64,000 nucleotides of DNA from JAPOUP01 sp965199865 (GCA_965199865.1 CBDATU010000021.1:1-64000); one strand, 5' to 3'; shown: positions 17,340-26,657, numbered from the stretch's first letter. Notes: generated by a model not told the origin, from the sequence alone. Numbers and translations: made by a program.

Positions 17340-18449
17340 ATGAACGCTGAAGAGCCTTGGGTTGTTGTTGAGGAGCGCCTCCTGGGCGAGGCGGATACTC
17401 TGGGCGCACTGCTCAGCGGACTCGGAAGCGGTCTGTCGCCTGCATTGATAGGTGCAGCCGAGTGGGTGCGGCTGGTTGACCGGGCGCGGGAAATGCCAGT
17501 GACCCTGGCGGCGCTACCGTTCGGGTTCGAACTGAATCTGCATGATGTCGGCTCAGGAGCGGATCTGGGCGTCACCCTCATCCAGGGGAGTCGTTCCGCA
17601 GCTTTCTTCGAGAAGGTGGCGCGATCCGCTGATGTGGCCTCTTCCGCAGCGCGCATCACCGGTCTGCTGAGCGAGGCCGATCAGCGGTGGTCGGCTGTGA
17701 GCCGTAGCGCCGGCGGACGAGCTGCACTGATGCTGGAATACGATATCGGTTCGGCTTCCGGAGGGCAACCGGATCCCGTTATCTTCTTCTATCCCATCGA
17801 CGAAGGCGTGCTGGTGAATGATGGGGCGCACGACAGGTTTCGGGAATTCGGATCGGTTGCCCGAGCGGTGGTTACCGCAGCCGGAAAGCGATTCGACAGC
17901 GCTGCTGCCCGGTGGGTCGAACAGGTGCACCTCGCGCTGACACCGGGCACACGCATCGGCTCCCTAGGAGCGTTTCCGTCACGTGGTCGCGGCGTACGGC
18001 TGGCGGTGAACGGATTTCGGCGGGCACCTGATGTCACAACATTTCTGGAGCGCGCCCGCTGGCCTGGATCGCACGCGGTGGCAGCAGACACGGTGTCGCG
18101 ATTCGAGGCGCACGGCGCTTTCTCGTTCCTGGGCCTCCACTTCGATGTGACCGACGAAGGGGTGGGTGCGCCGCTCGGAATTAGCTTTTACGCCACGGAG
18201 AAACCGCATCTGGCGACTGGCCGTGACTGGAAGGGGCTGTGGAATTGCTTGCGGGACCTGGGCATTGCGGTTCCGGCGAAACTCGACGCCATCATCGATG
18301 CACCATCGGGAGCGGAACTGTGGTTCGGCAGAACTGGCGCGTTTACGCTTCTGAAGGGAATCCACCACGTCAAGCTCGTCCTGCACAATACACGCATTGT
18401 CCAGGCCAAGGCCTATGCGTTTCGGGCACTTGGCCCTGTTCCCGACTGA
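17340..18449 (+). CDS. RiPP-island protein of unknown function
   Basis: About 369 residues. The start at ATG 17340 has AGGGA about 9 bases upstream; longer readings lack support. I do not recognise a named family. Visible features are a soluble protein without membrane segments or signal peptide, a central ALMLEYDIGSASG segment followed by DPVIFFYPID, and a C-terminal LGISFYATEKP with HHVKLVLHNTRIVQAKAYAF. From memory, this C-terminal pattern (Gly-Leu/Ile-x-Phe-Tyr, then His-x-Lys-Leu-x, then Ala-Lys-Ala-Tyr) recurs in unnamed proteins of RiPP clusters, but I cannot confirm that here. It could be a tailoring enzyme, a maturation partner or a self-protection protein. It is divergent from the precursor array. 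Confidence 0.7.
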   Translation: MNAEEPWVVVEERLLGEADTLGALLSGLGSGLSPALIGAAEWVRLVDRAREMPVTLAALPFGFELNLHDVGSGADLGVTLIQGSRSAAFFEKVARSADVASSAARITGLLSEADQRWSAVSRSAGGRAALMLEYDIGSASGGQPDPVIFFYPIDEGVLVNDGAHDRFREFGSVARAVVTAAGKRFDSAAARWVEQVHLALTPGTRIGSLGAFPSRGRGVRLAVNGFRRAPDVTTFLERARWPGSHAVAADTVSRFEAHGAFSFLGLHFDVTDEGVGAPLGISFYATEKPHLATGRDWKGLWNCLRDLGIAVPAKLDAIIDAPSGAELWFGRTGAFTLLKGIHHVKLVLHNTRIVQAKAYAFRALGPVPD

Positions 18450-19107
18450 TAGAGGCACCACTCAGGTGCTTCCGGAAGGTGAGTTGCAGATAGGAGCTAT
18501 CGCTGCTGGATTTTCTCTCTCGGGCCCGTTCATCGAGTCCAGCGCTTTCCCGTCCACCGGCTACCGGAGACGTGCGTCTGCCTCTGAATACTCTCCGTTC
18601 CTTACAGTCCGGAACCGTTTTGCAGGTGGCGGGGTTGTGGGCTCATGAAACTTGTCCTGCGCGGCCTTCAGGATTTTGCGTGGCAATGCGAGGGAAGCTC
18701 GCCAGAATCGACCGCTGCCTTGATCATTGGTCAGTCAGAGAGGCAGCGGAAAGCGGTGGCCCTCGCTGCCATTGCGCGAACAGGACGGTCACAGGCCAAG
18801 CGTCGCATCGCGATGGGTGCACCGTTTGCCATATGTTCTCAACGGATCGCATTCAGGACGGAAACGACGCCTCGAGAGTGGTCGTGCGACTGCCGGAAAC
18901 AGTGCCGACGGCGTTCAGGTGGTTCGCCGGCGGCGGCCACCCGGGCCGGAACCACGGAAACGGATCCGCCAGACGTTATCCGGACCGAATTCACCACCTG
19001 CCGCTTTTCTGTCAGACGGATAGTGGGAGGGCTGACTCCATGAAATTGGAAATTCAATCACATGGATGACCAATGATGCAAACTCCGGGAAGCGAAAATC
19101 CGTACTT
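18450..19107. other. Intergenic region at the right edge of the RiPP island
   Basis: About 650 bp without a convincing gene. Frames such as 18645-19043 have arginine-rich, family-less translations. This is probably degraded island DNA next to the core gene udg. Confidence 0.45.
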
Positions 19108-19884
19108 TCAGGACACCCTCAGCCTGGACTGGAGAGTCAGCAGATCCGCCCAGGTTTCCCGCTTCGCCCGCGGATTGCGCAGCAGATATGCCGGGTGGAA
19201 CATGGGAATCGCGGGGCGGTCGAGCACCTGGTTCCAGTTTCCACGCAGCCTGGTGATGCCGCGTCGTCCAAGCAGCGCCTGACACGAAATATTGCCCATC
19301 AGCACAATGATCTCCGGTTTGGCCAGTTCTATGTGGCGGTGAATGAAGGGTAGCATCATACCTATTTCGTCAAGTTCCGGATCGCGGTTCCGGGGGGGGC
19401 GCCACGGTAGGATATTGGTGATGTAGAGGGCGCGTTCCGCATCCGTCTCCGTGCGGCTCATTCCTATGGCGTCGAACATGCGGTCCAGCAATTGCCCGGC
19501 GCGGCCAACGAAGGGTTTACCTTGAAGGTCTTCTTCCCGTCCTGGCGCTTCACCGATCACCATCACCCGCGCCGCAGGGTTGCCATCGGCAAAGACGGTG
19601 TTGCGCGCGCCATGTCTGAGTTCACAATGGGGGAAAGCGGCTACAGCCGCTTTCAGGCTGTTGAGTGTGTCTATGCCAGTCACGATTCTACGCGCCTCCT
19701 GAGCCGGATCCATCGTCTGTTTGGGGGCTGGCGGGGGAACTGCAGCCGCGGGTCTGGCTCTGTGAACCTTCGCAGACAGCTCATATCGATTCACAGGCAT
19801 CTCGCAGATGACCTCGTCGACTCCAAGCTCGAGCTGCCATTCAAGAAGCGCCTTTGCCTGATGGTATGTCAGATCAGGTTCCAT
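19108..19884 (-). CDS. Uracil-DNA glycosylase, family 4/5-like
   Basis: About 258 residues. It carries the UDG family-4 signature VMVIGEAPGREEDLQGKPFV leading into GRAGQLLD, TNILPWRPPRNRDP, and the C-terminal MFHPAYLLRNP active-site loop. Such enzymes remove uracil from deaminated DNA, usually with a 4Fe-4S cluster. A Cys in FPHCELRHGARNTVF fits one of the cluster or structural positions. The N-terminus (LTYHQAKALLEWQLELGVDE) is an alphaproteobacterial extension followed by a Pro/Ala linker. It is transcribed away from pyrB. From memory, moaB, this gene and pyrB are near neighbours in many Rhodobacterales genomes, so the RiPP island appears to sit between them. Confidence 0.88.
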   Translation of the reverse strand: MEPDLTYHQAKALLEWQLELGVDEVICEMPVNRYELSAKVHRARPAAAVPPPAPKQTMDPAQEARRIVTGIDTLNSLKAAVAAFPHCELRHGARNTVFADGNPAARVMVIGEAPGREEDLQGKPFVGRAGQLLDRMFDAIGMSRTETDAERALYITNILPWRPPRNRDPELDEIGMMLPFIHRHIELAKPEIIVLMGNISCQALLGRRGITRLRGNWNQVLDRPAIPMFHPAYLLRNPRAKRETWADLLTLQSRLRVS

Positions 19885-20093
19885 TGGTGCGACACTAACC
19901 CAACGCGGCGGGTATATGAACCGAATTCATCAATCGGTTATGTGATCGAAGCTGGAGTGTCCTCGATGGTAGGCTTTCCAGGGACTCCCTGACAGGGCAG
20001 GGTAAATCACGACCGACCTATCCGCCCGAAGACTCCACCTTGCCTGAACGGGCATGGCCACCTATAAACTGACAAAAATCGGGATTGGGGCAC

Positions 20094-21044
20094 ATGGGCT
20101 TTTGCCATACCCATCTATTGGGCATAGAGCACCTGGAATCACAGGACATAGTTGCCATACTCGATCTTGCCGACAGTTATGTCGACCTTAACAGACGCCA
20201 GGAAAAGCACGCGGACGCACTGGCGGGCCTGACCCAGATCAATATGTTCTTCGAAAATTCGACCCGCACTCAGGCCAGCTTTGAGATCGCCGGCAAGCGG
20301 CTCGGTGCGGATGTAATGAACATCGCCATGCAGAACACGAGCCTGAAGAAGGGTGAGACGCTGATCGACACGGCACTGACGCTGAATGCAATGCATCCCG
20401 ACCTTCTGGTGGTGCGCCATCCCTGTTCCGGTGCGGTGAATCTGCTGGCGGAGAAAGTGAACTGTGCGGTCGTGAACGCAGGTGACGGACGGCATGAGCA
20501 TCCCACTCAGGCGCTGCTTGACGGACTGACGATCCGGCGGGCGAAAGGTCGGCTCCATAGGCTGAACATCGCCATCTGCGGTGATATCGTGCATTCGCGT
20601 GTGGCACGGTCAAACATCCTGCTACTCGGAAAGATGGAGAGTCGCATCCACCTAGTCGGTCCGCCGACGCTGATCCCGGCAGATGCCGCCGAATGGGGCG
20701 TTGAGGTCCATGACGACATGGCTGAGGGCCTGCGTGGAGCGGACGTGGTGATGATGCTTCGGCTGCAGAAGGAACGCATGGATGGTGGATTCATCCCGTC
20801 GGAGAGGGAATATTTTCACAGATTCGGCCTTGATGCCGAAAAGCTGGGATTTGCTAAACCTGATGCAATCGTGATGCATCCGGGTCCAATGAATCGGGGT
20901 GTTGAGATTGACGGTACCATCGCCGACGACATCAACCGTTCAGTAATTCAGGAGCAGGTGGAGATGGGTGTCGCGGTGCGCATGGCGGCCATGGATCTTC
21001 TGGCCCGCAACCTGACGGTGGCGGCCACGGAGGTGGTGGCATGA
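20094..21044 (+). CDS. pyrB: Aspartate carbamoyltransferase catalytic subunit
   Basis: About 316 residues. It makes N-carbamoyl-L-aspartate from carbamoyl phosphate and aspartate, the first committed step of pyrimidine synthesis. It shows the carbamoyl-phosphate site FFENSTRTQASFEIAGKRLG, LKKGETLIDTA, NAGDGRHEHPTQALLDG and MHPGPMNRGVE. The ATG at 20094 is chosen over TTG 20085. It is followed by the inactive dihydroorotase-like gene, an arrangement known in bacteria where the PyrC-like subunit is needed for the ATCase dodecamer. Confidence 0.95.
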   Translation: MGFCHTHLLGIEHLESQDIVAILDLADSYVDLNRRQEKHADALAGLTQINMFFENSTRTQASFEIAGKRLGADVMNIAMQNTSLKKGETLIDTALTLNAMHPDLLVVRHPCSGAVNLLAEKVNCAVVNAGDGRHEHPTQALLDGLTIRRAKGRLHRLNIAICGDIVHSRVARSNILLLGKMESRIHLVGPPTLIPADAAEWGVEVHDDMAEGLRGADVVMMLRLQKERMDGGFIPSEREYFHRFGLDAEKLGFAKPDAIVMHPGPMNRGVEIDGTIADDINRSVIQEQVEMGVAVRMAAMDLLARNLTVAATEVVA

Positions 21045-21174
21045 CCGGGATGTGCGTTTCCGGGACCGAGCACGGTGTCACGGATATGCGAACTGACCCT
21101 ATGCTGTGCTGGAGAGTGCCAGATGGGTTGGAGATGCAGGTTCTGGCAGGGGTATCCCGACAGGGAGAAGGCCG

Positions 21175-22452
21175 GTGACCCTGCTTCTCGCAAATGCGAG
21201 GATTGTCGACCCGGAAGCCGGAACCGTCACTTCAGGATCTGTGGAAGTCGCGGGCGGGCGAATCAGTAGACTCCTCTGGAGTGGTGCAGATGTCACGACC
21301 GAAAATGTCGTCGACTGTGGAGGAAGGGTGCTTGCTCCTGGAATCGTCGACCTGGGCGTAAAGGTCTGTGAGCCGGGCGAGCGGCACAAGGAGAGCTTTC
21401 GCAGTGCCGGCCTCGCGGCTGCGGCGGGTGGTGTGACAACGATGGTAACCCGCCCTGACACGACTCCGGCCATTGACAGTCCTGAGCAGCTGGAATTTGT
21501 AGCCCGGCGGGCCGCTCAGGACGCACCGGTGAACGTTCGGCCGATGGCTGCTCTCACGAAGGGCCGCAACGGACGGGAGATGGTGGAGATCGGTTTTCTG
21601 AAGGATGCGGGAGCCGTGGCCTTCACTGACTGCGACTCAGTGATCATGGACGCCAAGGTGTATTCGCGATGTCTCGCCTATGCCAAATCGCTGGACGCAT
21701 TAGTGATCGCGCATCCGCAAGAGCCAAGTCTCAGTTCTGGCGCGGCGGCGACGTCGGGAAAGTTCGCTTCGCTGCGTGGGCTGCCAGCGGTTTCGCCCAT
21801 CGCGGAACGGATCGGGCTGGAGAGGGATCTGGCTCTGATCGAAATGACCGGATCGAAATACCATGCTGACAACCTGTCAACCGCAGCGGCACTGCCAGCG
21901 CTCAAACGCGCCAAAGCCGCTGGGCTTGATGTGAGCGCAGGCGTGAACGTCCACCACCTGACGCTCAACGAGCTGGATGTCGGTGATTACCGAACGTTCT
22001 TCAAGGTCAAGCCGCCACTTCGATCGGAAAGGGATCGTCTGGCGATGGTCGAGGCGACAGCGGACGGGCTTATCGATGTCATCAGTTCGATGCATACGCC
22101 GCAGGATGAAGAGTCGAAACGACGTCCGTTCGAGGAAGCTGCGAGCGGTGCGGTGGGGCTCGAGACCCTGCTTCCTGCGGCGCTTTGCCTCCACCATGAG
22201 GGTGCGCTGGATCTGCCACGGCTGTTTCGCGCACTTGCGTTGAATCCTGCCCGGAGGCTCGGACTTCCCTCGGGCCGCCTTGCAGTCGGTGCACCGGCGG
22301 ATCTGGTGCTGTTCGATCCGGATTTGCCGTTCGTGCTCGACCGCTCTACGCTTCAGTCCAAATCCAGGAACACACCCTTCGACGGTGCCCGTATGCAGGG
22401 TCGCGTTCTGAAGACCTGGGTAGGAGGCCGGGAGGTCTATTCCAGGAGCTAA
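21175..22452 (+). CDS. Catalytically dead dihydroorotase homologue (PyrC'-type)
   Basis: About 425 residues. The start GTG 21175 is preceded by AGGGAGAAG. It is clearly a type I dihydroorotase relative: APGIVDLGVKVCEPGERHKE, AAGGVTTMVTRPDTTP, NVHHLTLNE, EEASGAVGLETLLPA. Key residues are gone, however. The zinc motif His-x-His, expected where DLGVKV stands, is absent, and the TDHAP catalytic segment reads SSMHTP, so the catalytic Asp is missing. Such PyrC' proteins are known in Pseudomonas and alphaproteobacteria as structural partners of aspartate carbamoyltransferase, with the real dihydroorotase encoded elsewhere. Its position behind pyrB fits that role. Confidence 0.88.
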   Translation: MTLLLANARIVDPEAGTVTSGSVEVAGGRISRLLWSGADVTTENVVDCGGRVLAPGIVDLGVKVCEPGERHKESFRSAGLAAAAGGVTTMVTRPDTTPAIDSPEQLEFVARRAAQDAPVNVRPMAALTKGRNGREMVEIGFLKDAGAVAFTDCDSVIMDAKVYSRCLAYAKSLDALVIAHPQEPSLSSGAAATSGKFASLRGLPAVSPIAERIGLERDLALIEMTGSKYHADNLSTAAALPALKRAKAAGLDVSAGVNVHHLTLNELDVGDYRTFFKVKPPLRSERDRLAMVEATADGLIDVISSMHTPQDEESKRRPFEEAASGAVGLETLLPAALCLHHEGALDLPRLFRALALNPARRLGLPSGRLAVGAPADLVLFDPDLPFVLDRSTLQSKSRNTPFDGARMQGRVLKTWVGGREVYSRS

Positions 22453-22564
22453 CATGCCCACGGGCAGTCAGGACGGGCTGAAAGACTCGGGATGGATCTG
22501 ATCGACTTGTGGAATATTCCGCGCCGCCTGAGGGTTGGCATCCGTTACGTGAAGGAAGATTGGT

Positions 22565-23152
22565 ATGGAACCGGTGCAGATCATTGCTAGCGCGGCTCTG
22601 GCCTATCTGCTGGGCTCGGTGCCGTTCGGGCTTGTAATGGCTTGGCTGTTCGGTCTGGGAGACCTAAGAAAGATTGGATCGGGAAACATCGGCGCAACCA
22701 ACGTGCTCCGCACCGGTAACAGGCTGGCAGCGATGCTAACGCTCCTGGGCGATGCGGGCAAAGGTGCGGCAGCGGTGATTGTCACGCGCTGGTTGGCGGG
22801 AGAGAGCGTGGCCGGTTTCGCCGGACTGTTCGCAATGATCGGACATCTGTACCCGGTGTTTCTGGGCTTCAGGGGAGGAAAGGGCGTTGCGACCTTTCTG
22901 GGCACGCTTCTCGCGCTAAGCTTTCCGGTAGGGGCCTTTGCCTGCGTAATCTGGTTGGTGGTCGCTGGAATTTCCCGCATCAGTTCACTCTCTGCGCTTT
23001 CCGCAGCCGCACTGGCGACAGTCTGTGCGGCCTTTCTCCATCACTGGCACCTGGCGGTTCTGGTTGGCGTCATGGCCCTACTGGTCTTTGTGAAGCACTC
23101 GGCGAACATCCAGCGTCTCTGGCAAGGGACGGAACCCAGGATCGGAAGGTAG
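22565..23152 (+). CDS. plsY: Glycerol-3-phosphate acyltransferase PlsY
   Basis: About 195 residues, with five predicted membrane segments. It acylates glycerol-3-phosphate from acyl-phosphate, the first step of phospholipid synthesis. Diagnostic motifs are YLLGSVPFGLVMAW, GSGNIGATNVLRTGN, and GHLYPVFLGFRGGKGVAT running into FLGTLL. It lies about 110 bases after the pyrC' gene on the same strand and may be co-transcribed. It converges with gshA. Confidence 0.95.
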   Translation: MEPVQIIASAALAYLLGSVPFGLVMAWLFGLGDLRKIGSGNIGATNVLRTGNRLAAMLTLLGDAGKGAAAVIVTRWLAGESVAGFAGLFAMIGHLYPVFLGFRGGKGVATFLGTLLALSFPVGAFACVIWLVVAGISRISSLSALSAAALATVCAAFLHHWHLAVLVGVMALLVFVKHSANIQRLWQGTEPRIGR

Positions 23153-23363
23153 TTGCGCAGTGGCGAAAGGCCCGGAAATGGCGGCACCATATGCTACGGT
23201 CATTCCTCCCGAACCAGACAATGCGTCCGGTTGCTCCATGACTTTCACAAGCCGGGCACGATACGTGCGACCAAGGTGTCACAAGGCCATTGGGGCGGCT
23301 CAGTATCGTGGATTTGCTTCGGTTGTGAGCGGCGCGCGGCAAATGGATATGGTTTGCAGGCGA

Positions 23364-24734
23364 TCAATAACTGCATTCATCGTAAATCCGGCTAAGGTCG
23401 CCCTGCCATTCACTATTGTAGCGGTCGAGTAGTTCGTCGGCTGGTGTTTTGCCCGACTCAAGGCTTTCCTCAAGCGCGTGAAGGAAGTGGCGCTCGTCCG
23501 GAACCATTCCTCCCAGTCCCGGACAGGCACGGGATTTGAGCCCGGCCTTGGAAATGGCAACCGCTTCGGCCGCGAGTTCAGGCATTCGGATTCCGTCAGC
23601 CTGCGCCTGCAGCCCATCAACCGAGGCGGCGACGCGCAGCCTTTCGCGGGTTTCCTGATCCCAGTCCTTTACCAGGTCCCATGCAGCATCAAGCGAGGTC
23701 TGGTCATAGGTCAGTCCAACCCAGAAAGCGGGCAGGGCGCAAAGACGCCGCCAGGGTCCACCATCCGCCCCACGCATTTCGATGAATTTCTTGACACGCG
23801 CCTCAGGAAACAGCGTGGTCAGGTGGTCGCCCCAGTCAGCGAGCGTAGGCGTCTCACCCGGCAGTGCCGGCAATGTGCCGTTCAGGAAATCCCTGAAGGA
23901 CTGGCCAAGGGCGTTAATATATCGTCCGTCACGGTACACGAAATACATTGGAACATCAAGCGCATACTGTACCCACTGCTCGAAACCGAACCCGTCCTCA
24001 AACACAAAGGAGGGAATACCTGTGCGGTCGGCGTCAAGATCTCGCCAGATCCGACTGCGCCAGCTCTTGTGGCCGTTAGGCTTTCCTTCGAAAAAAGGAG
24101 AATTGGCGAATAGAGCGGTCGCCACAGGCTGCAGGGACAATGCCACACGCAGCTTTTTTACCATATCGGATTCGGATGAAAAGTCGAGGTTCACCTGCAC
24201 CGTACAGGTGCGGTACATCATCTGTGTGCCATGGGTTCCGACGCGGCCCATATATTCCGTCATCAACCGGTATCTGCCTTTCGGCAGTATCGGCATCTGT
24301 TCATGGGTCCATTCAGGTGCGGCTCCGAGTCCGATGAATCGCGCACCTATTCCGTCAGCGATTTCCCGAACTTCCCGTAGATGCTGGTTCACCTCATCGC
24401 AGGTCTGGTGAATCGTCTCCAGGGGCGCACCGGACAGTTCAAGCTGTCCACCGGGTTCCAGGCTGACATTCGCACCGCCTTTTGCGAGACCGATGATATT
24501 CTTTCGCTCATAAAGTGGTGACCATCCAAACCGGTGACGCAGGCCTTCGAGAACCGCACGAATCGAACGGGGACCATCATAGGGCAAAGGCAGGCGCGTC
24601 TCGGCGCAATAGCCGAATTTCTCATGCTCAGTACCAATGCGCCACTCGTCGCGTGGTTTGCAGCCCTCGGCGATGTATGCGGCGAGCTGGTCGTGCCCTT
24701 CGACGGGAGCGCCGCCTGTTTGGGGAATTGACAT
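23364..24734 (-). CDS. gshA: Glutamate-cysteine ligase (plant/alphaproteobacterial type)
   Basis: About 456 residues. It catalyses ATP-dependent formation of gamma-glutamylcysteine, the first step of glutathione synthesis. Typical segments are RIGTEHEKFGYC, IGLAKGGANVSLEPGGQLEL, TCTVQVNLDFSSE, ATALFANSPFFEG and EARVKKFIEMRGADGGPW. This is the GCS2/plant-type class common in alphaproteobacteria, distinct from enterobacterial GshA. The ATG at 24734 (MSIPQT) is preferred to 24743. It stands alone, with about 280 bp upstream before the Fic remnant. Confidence 0.95.
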   Translation of the reverse strand: MSIPQTGGAPVEGHDQLAAYIAEGCKPRDEWRIGTEHEKFGYCAETRLPLPYDGPRSIRAVLEGLRHRFGWSPLYERKNIIGLAKGGANVSLEPGGQLELSGAPLETIHQTCDEVNQHLREVREIADGIGARFIGLGAAPEWTHEQMPILPKGRYRLMTEYMGRVGTHGTQMMYRTCTVQVNLDFSSESDMVKKLRVALSLQPVATALFANSPFFEGKPNGHKSWRSRIWRDLDADRTGIPSFVFEDGFGFEQWVQYALDVPMYFVYRDGRYINALGQSFRDFLNGTLPALPGETPTLADWGDHLTTLFPEARVKKFIEMRGADGGPWRRLCALPAFWVGLTYDQTSLDAAWDLVKDWDQETRERLRVAASVDGLQAQADGIRMPELAAEAVAISKAGLKSRACPGLGGMVPDERHFLHALEESLESGKTPADELLDRYNSEWQGDLSRIYDECSY

Positions 24735-25017
24735 TGGGAACACACCCTTCCTTCAGCGGCGAATTTCGCGAGAGAACTGGGCGCAAAGTCAAACGATGTC
24801 AACGCCGTTGACAGTTTCAGACTGCCATATGTGCTCATACGATCGGCCAGGGCTCATGAAAGTTCCTGGACTGGCCTCTCTGCAGCGCCGGTCCTGACCT
24901 CATTCATGCAGGCTCGGGAATTGGTTCCTAGTGTCTGGGGACTACAGGATGGTTTGGGCGGCACCGTTTCATCGGTCGGCACGATCGCACATGGATCCCA
25001 GGTACTTTCCGTAACAG

Positions 25018-26030
25018 CTATCCGAAACCTGATGGTGATCGAGGCCGCCTTGGTAACCCGGACGGTTCCACCTCTTCTCTGGCCGACATAGCGGTTGCCG
25101 GGGCCATGCTCGGGTTCTCGGGCGGATAGTACGTTCCGTTGCCGGTGACGCCTCCGTTGCCATGCAGCATGGTCGTGCTACCATCCAATATGTTCTCGCC
25201 GCGAAGGGCCGCCGCATTGCCGCGCAGAGCGGAACGTTCCCCGAGCAATTCGCCAAAGGCGTGTAGGCACCCCCTGTCGGCGGCATTCCGTGCGTCGATG
25301 TAGTCCTGTTTCTCCGAAGCGCCGATGATCGGTGGGAATTCGCCCGCCTTCGCATATGCGAAGGCCATGAGTAATCGGGCGACCCGGCCGTTGCCATCCT
25401 GGAATGGGTAAATCCGAACGAATTCGTGGCGCAACCAGGCGGCTTCGATCTCTTGAGCGAGGTTAAGATTGGCATGACCGGCAAGCAAATCCAGGAACCG
25501 ATCGATTTCACTCTGCACCTGTTCCGGCGGGCAGTATTCGTGAACCACACCGTCTGGGCGGCGGGGATTGTTGGAGCGAATTATCCATTGTCCTTTGACA
25601 AGCGGTATCTCCACTCTGTTGCCGAAGGGATCAACCCCAACGGCTGTGTCCTGGTGCCGGGTCAGCAGGGCATGCCATTCCCTGATTGCCGACCCGCTCA
25701 GCGGCCGCTCTTCCCTGACATGGGCGAACAGCATCTCCAGCGCCGATTCCTGATCCTGGAGCAGTCCCCTGAGCGTGTGGTCGGCGATCATCGTAACGAA
25801 GTGCCCCGACCTTACGCTCTCGAATCCTTCGGTAACCAGTGTCTTGGTGATCCCCTTCCGAAGCAGGTAGAGCCCTCAATCTGCCCGGTTTCAATAGCAA
25901 ATGCCCGTCTCTGCTCCCTTAGCCACACATCCATCAGGGAGCGATCGACCGCTGGATTCTCGAGCCGTCGCCGCATGTCGACCCATCGGTGCATCGCCTT
26001 ACGGGACCCTCGAAGGACCAGTTCCGACAC
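25018..26030 (-). pseudogene. Frameshifted Fic-family (AMPylation) gene
   Basis: The N-terminal part reads RKAMHRWVDMRRRLENPAVD and then RRAFAIETGQIEG in one frame. The continuation LYLLRKGITKTLVTEGFESV and the Fic core lie in another frame, with the shift at about 25880 (one base missing in a Gly codon). The Fic motif, normally HPFxxGNGR, reads YPFQDGNGRVAR: the codon is TAC where CAC would give the catalytic His. Upstream of 26030 the expected N-terminus is again out of frame. Both lesions indicate loss of function. Fic enzymes transfer AMP to target hydroxyls. Beyond the core, the C-terminal part has a Gly/Asn-rich tail. Confidence 0.75.
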
Positions 26031-26106
26031 TCTGCTGGCAGATCACGAACCGGCCTCCAGATGGCCTCGGCAGGCTTATTTCGGCAAATCTGAACCTGGC
26101 TGACCA

Positions 26107-26295
26107 TCAGGCCACCTCCGCCTTTCCCTGGTTCACGAACTGGACCTTCGCCACCGTCTGCCCGCACGGAAGCATGGCCCCATGGGCCAGGATGTTCGCC
26201 GCTGCACTCAGGCCGGCATCGGTGTCCTGGCCACAGGCCATACGTTCGAACTCCACCTGCAGCCCACGGCTTAGGTGGCCGCGCCGCATGCAGTG
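26107..26295 (-). pseudogene. C-terminal remnant of TnpB (IS200/IS605-type OrfB)
   Basis: Minus-strand translation gives CMRRGHLSRGLQVEFERMAC, then GQDTDAGLSAAANILAHG. This follows the TnpB C-terminal pattern: a zinc ribbon (Cys-x2-Cys-Gly-His), a second Cys pair, then D-x-N-A-A-x-N-I. The second Cys of the first pair is replaced by Arg and one Asn by Ser. Only this tail is present; no RuvC-like region is seen upstream and no TnpA. It is a dead fragment next to the broken Fic gene. Confidence 0.55.
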
Positions 26296-26457
26296 AAGGT
26301 TCGGCCCGGACAGGCTGGATTCGCAACTATAGTCCAGTGCACCCTGTGGGCAGGCTCTCACCGAACTCTCGTTCAGTCAGTCACATGCATCTTCGGGTTG
26401 AACCCATCCTTCTGATACCCGTTTGAAAGTCATCAGGCAGGATTAGAAGGAATTTGA

Positions 26458-26476
26458 GTCAGCGAGTTTCGCTGAC
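26458..26476 (-). terminator. Strong hairpin downstream of the murA-to-phosphatase operon
   Basis: GTCAGCGA and TCGCTGAC form an 8-bp perfect stem with a 3-base loop. It lies about 180 bases past the end of the phosphatase gene on the minus strand. The following sequence (TCAAATTCCTTC) is only moderately T-rich. It may be a weak terminator. The rest of 26296-26657 shows no gene. Confidence 0.35.
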
Positions 26477-26657
26477 GGTCCTCGCACAGGTGTGAAAGAC
26501 AATTATCCTTGCCTGCAGAGTGCGGAGATCTGGCAAACGGAAGCTGGCCATGGGGTTGACTAAGTTCCATTCCAGACGTTCGCACCGAATTCCGGTCGCC
26601 AACTCTGCCTTTCGATGCCCTTTCCCGATTCAGAAATCGAGGACTGGAACATGTCTG

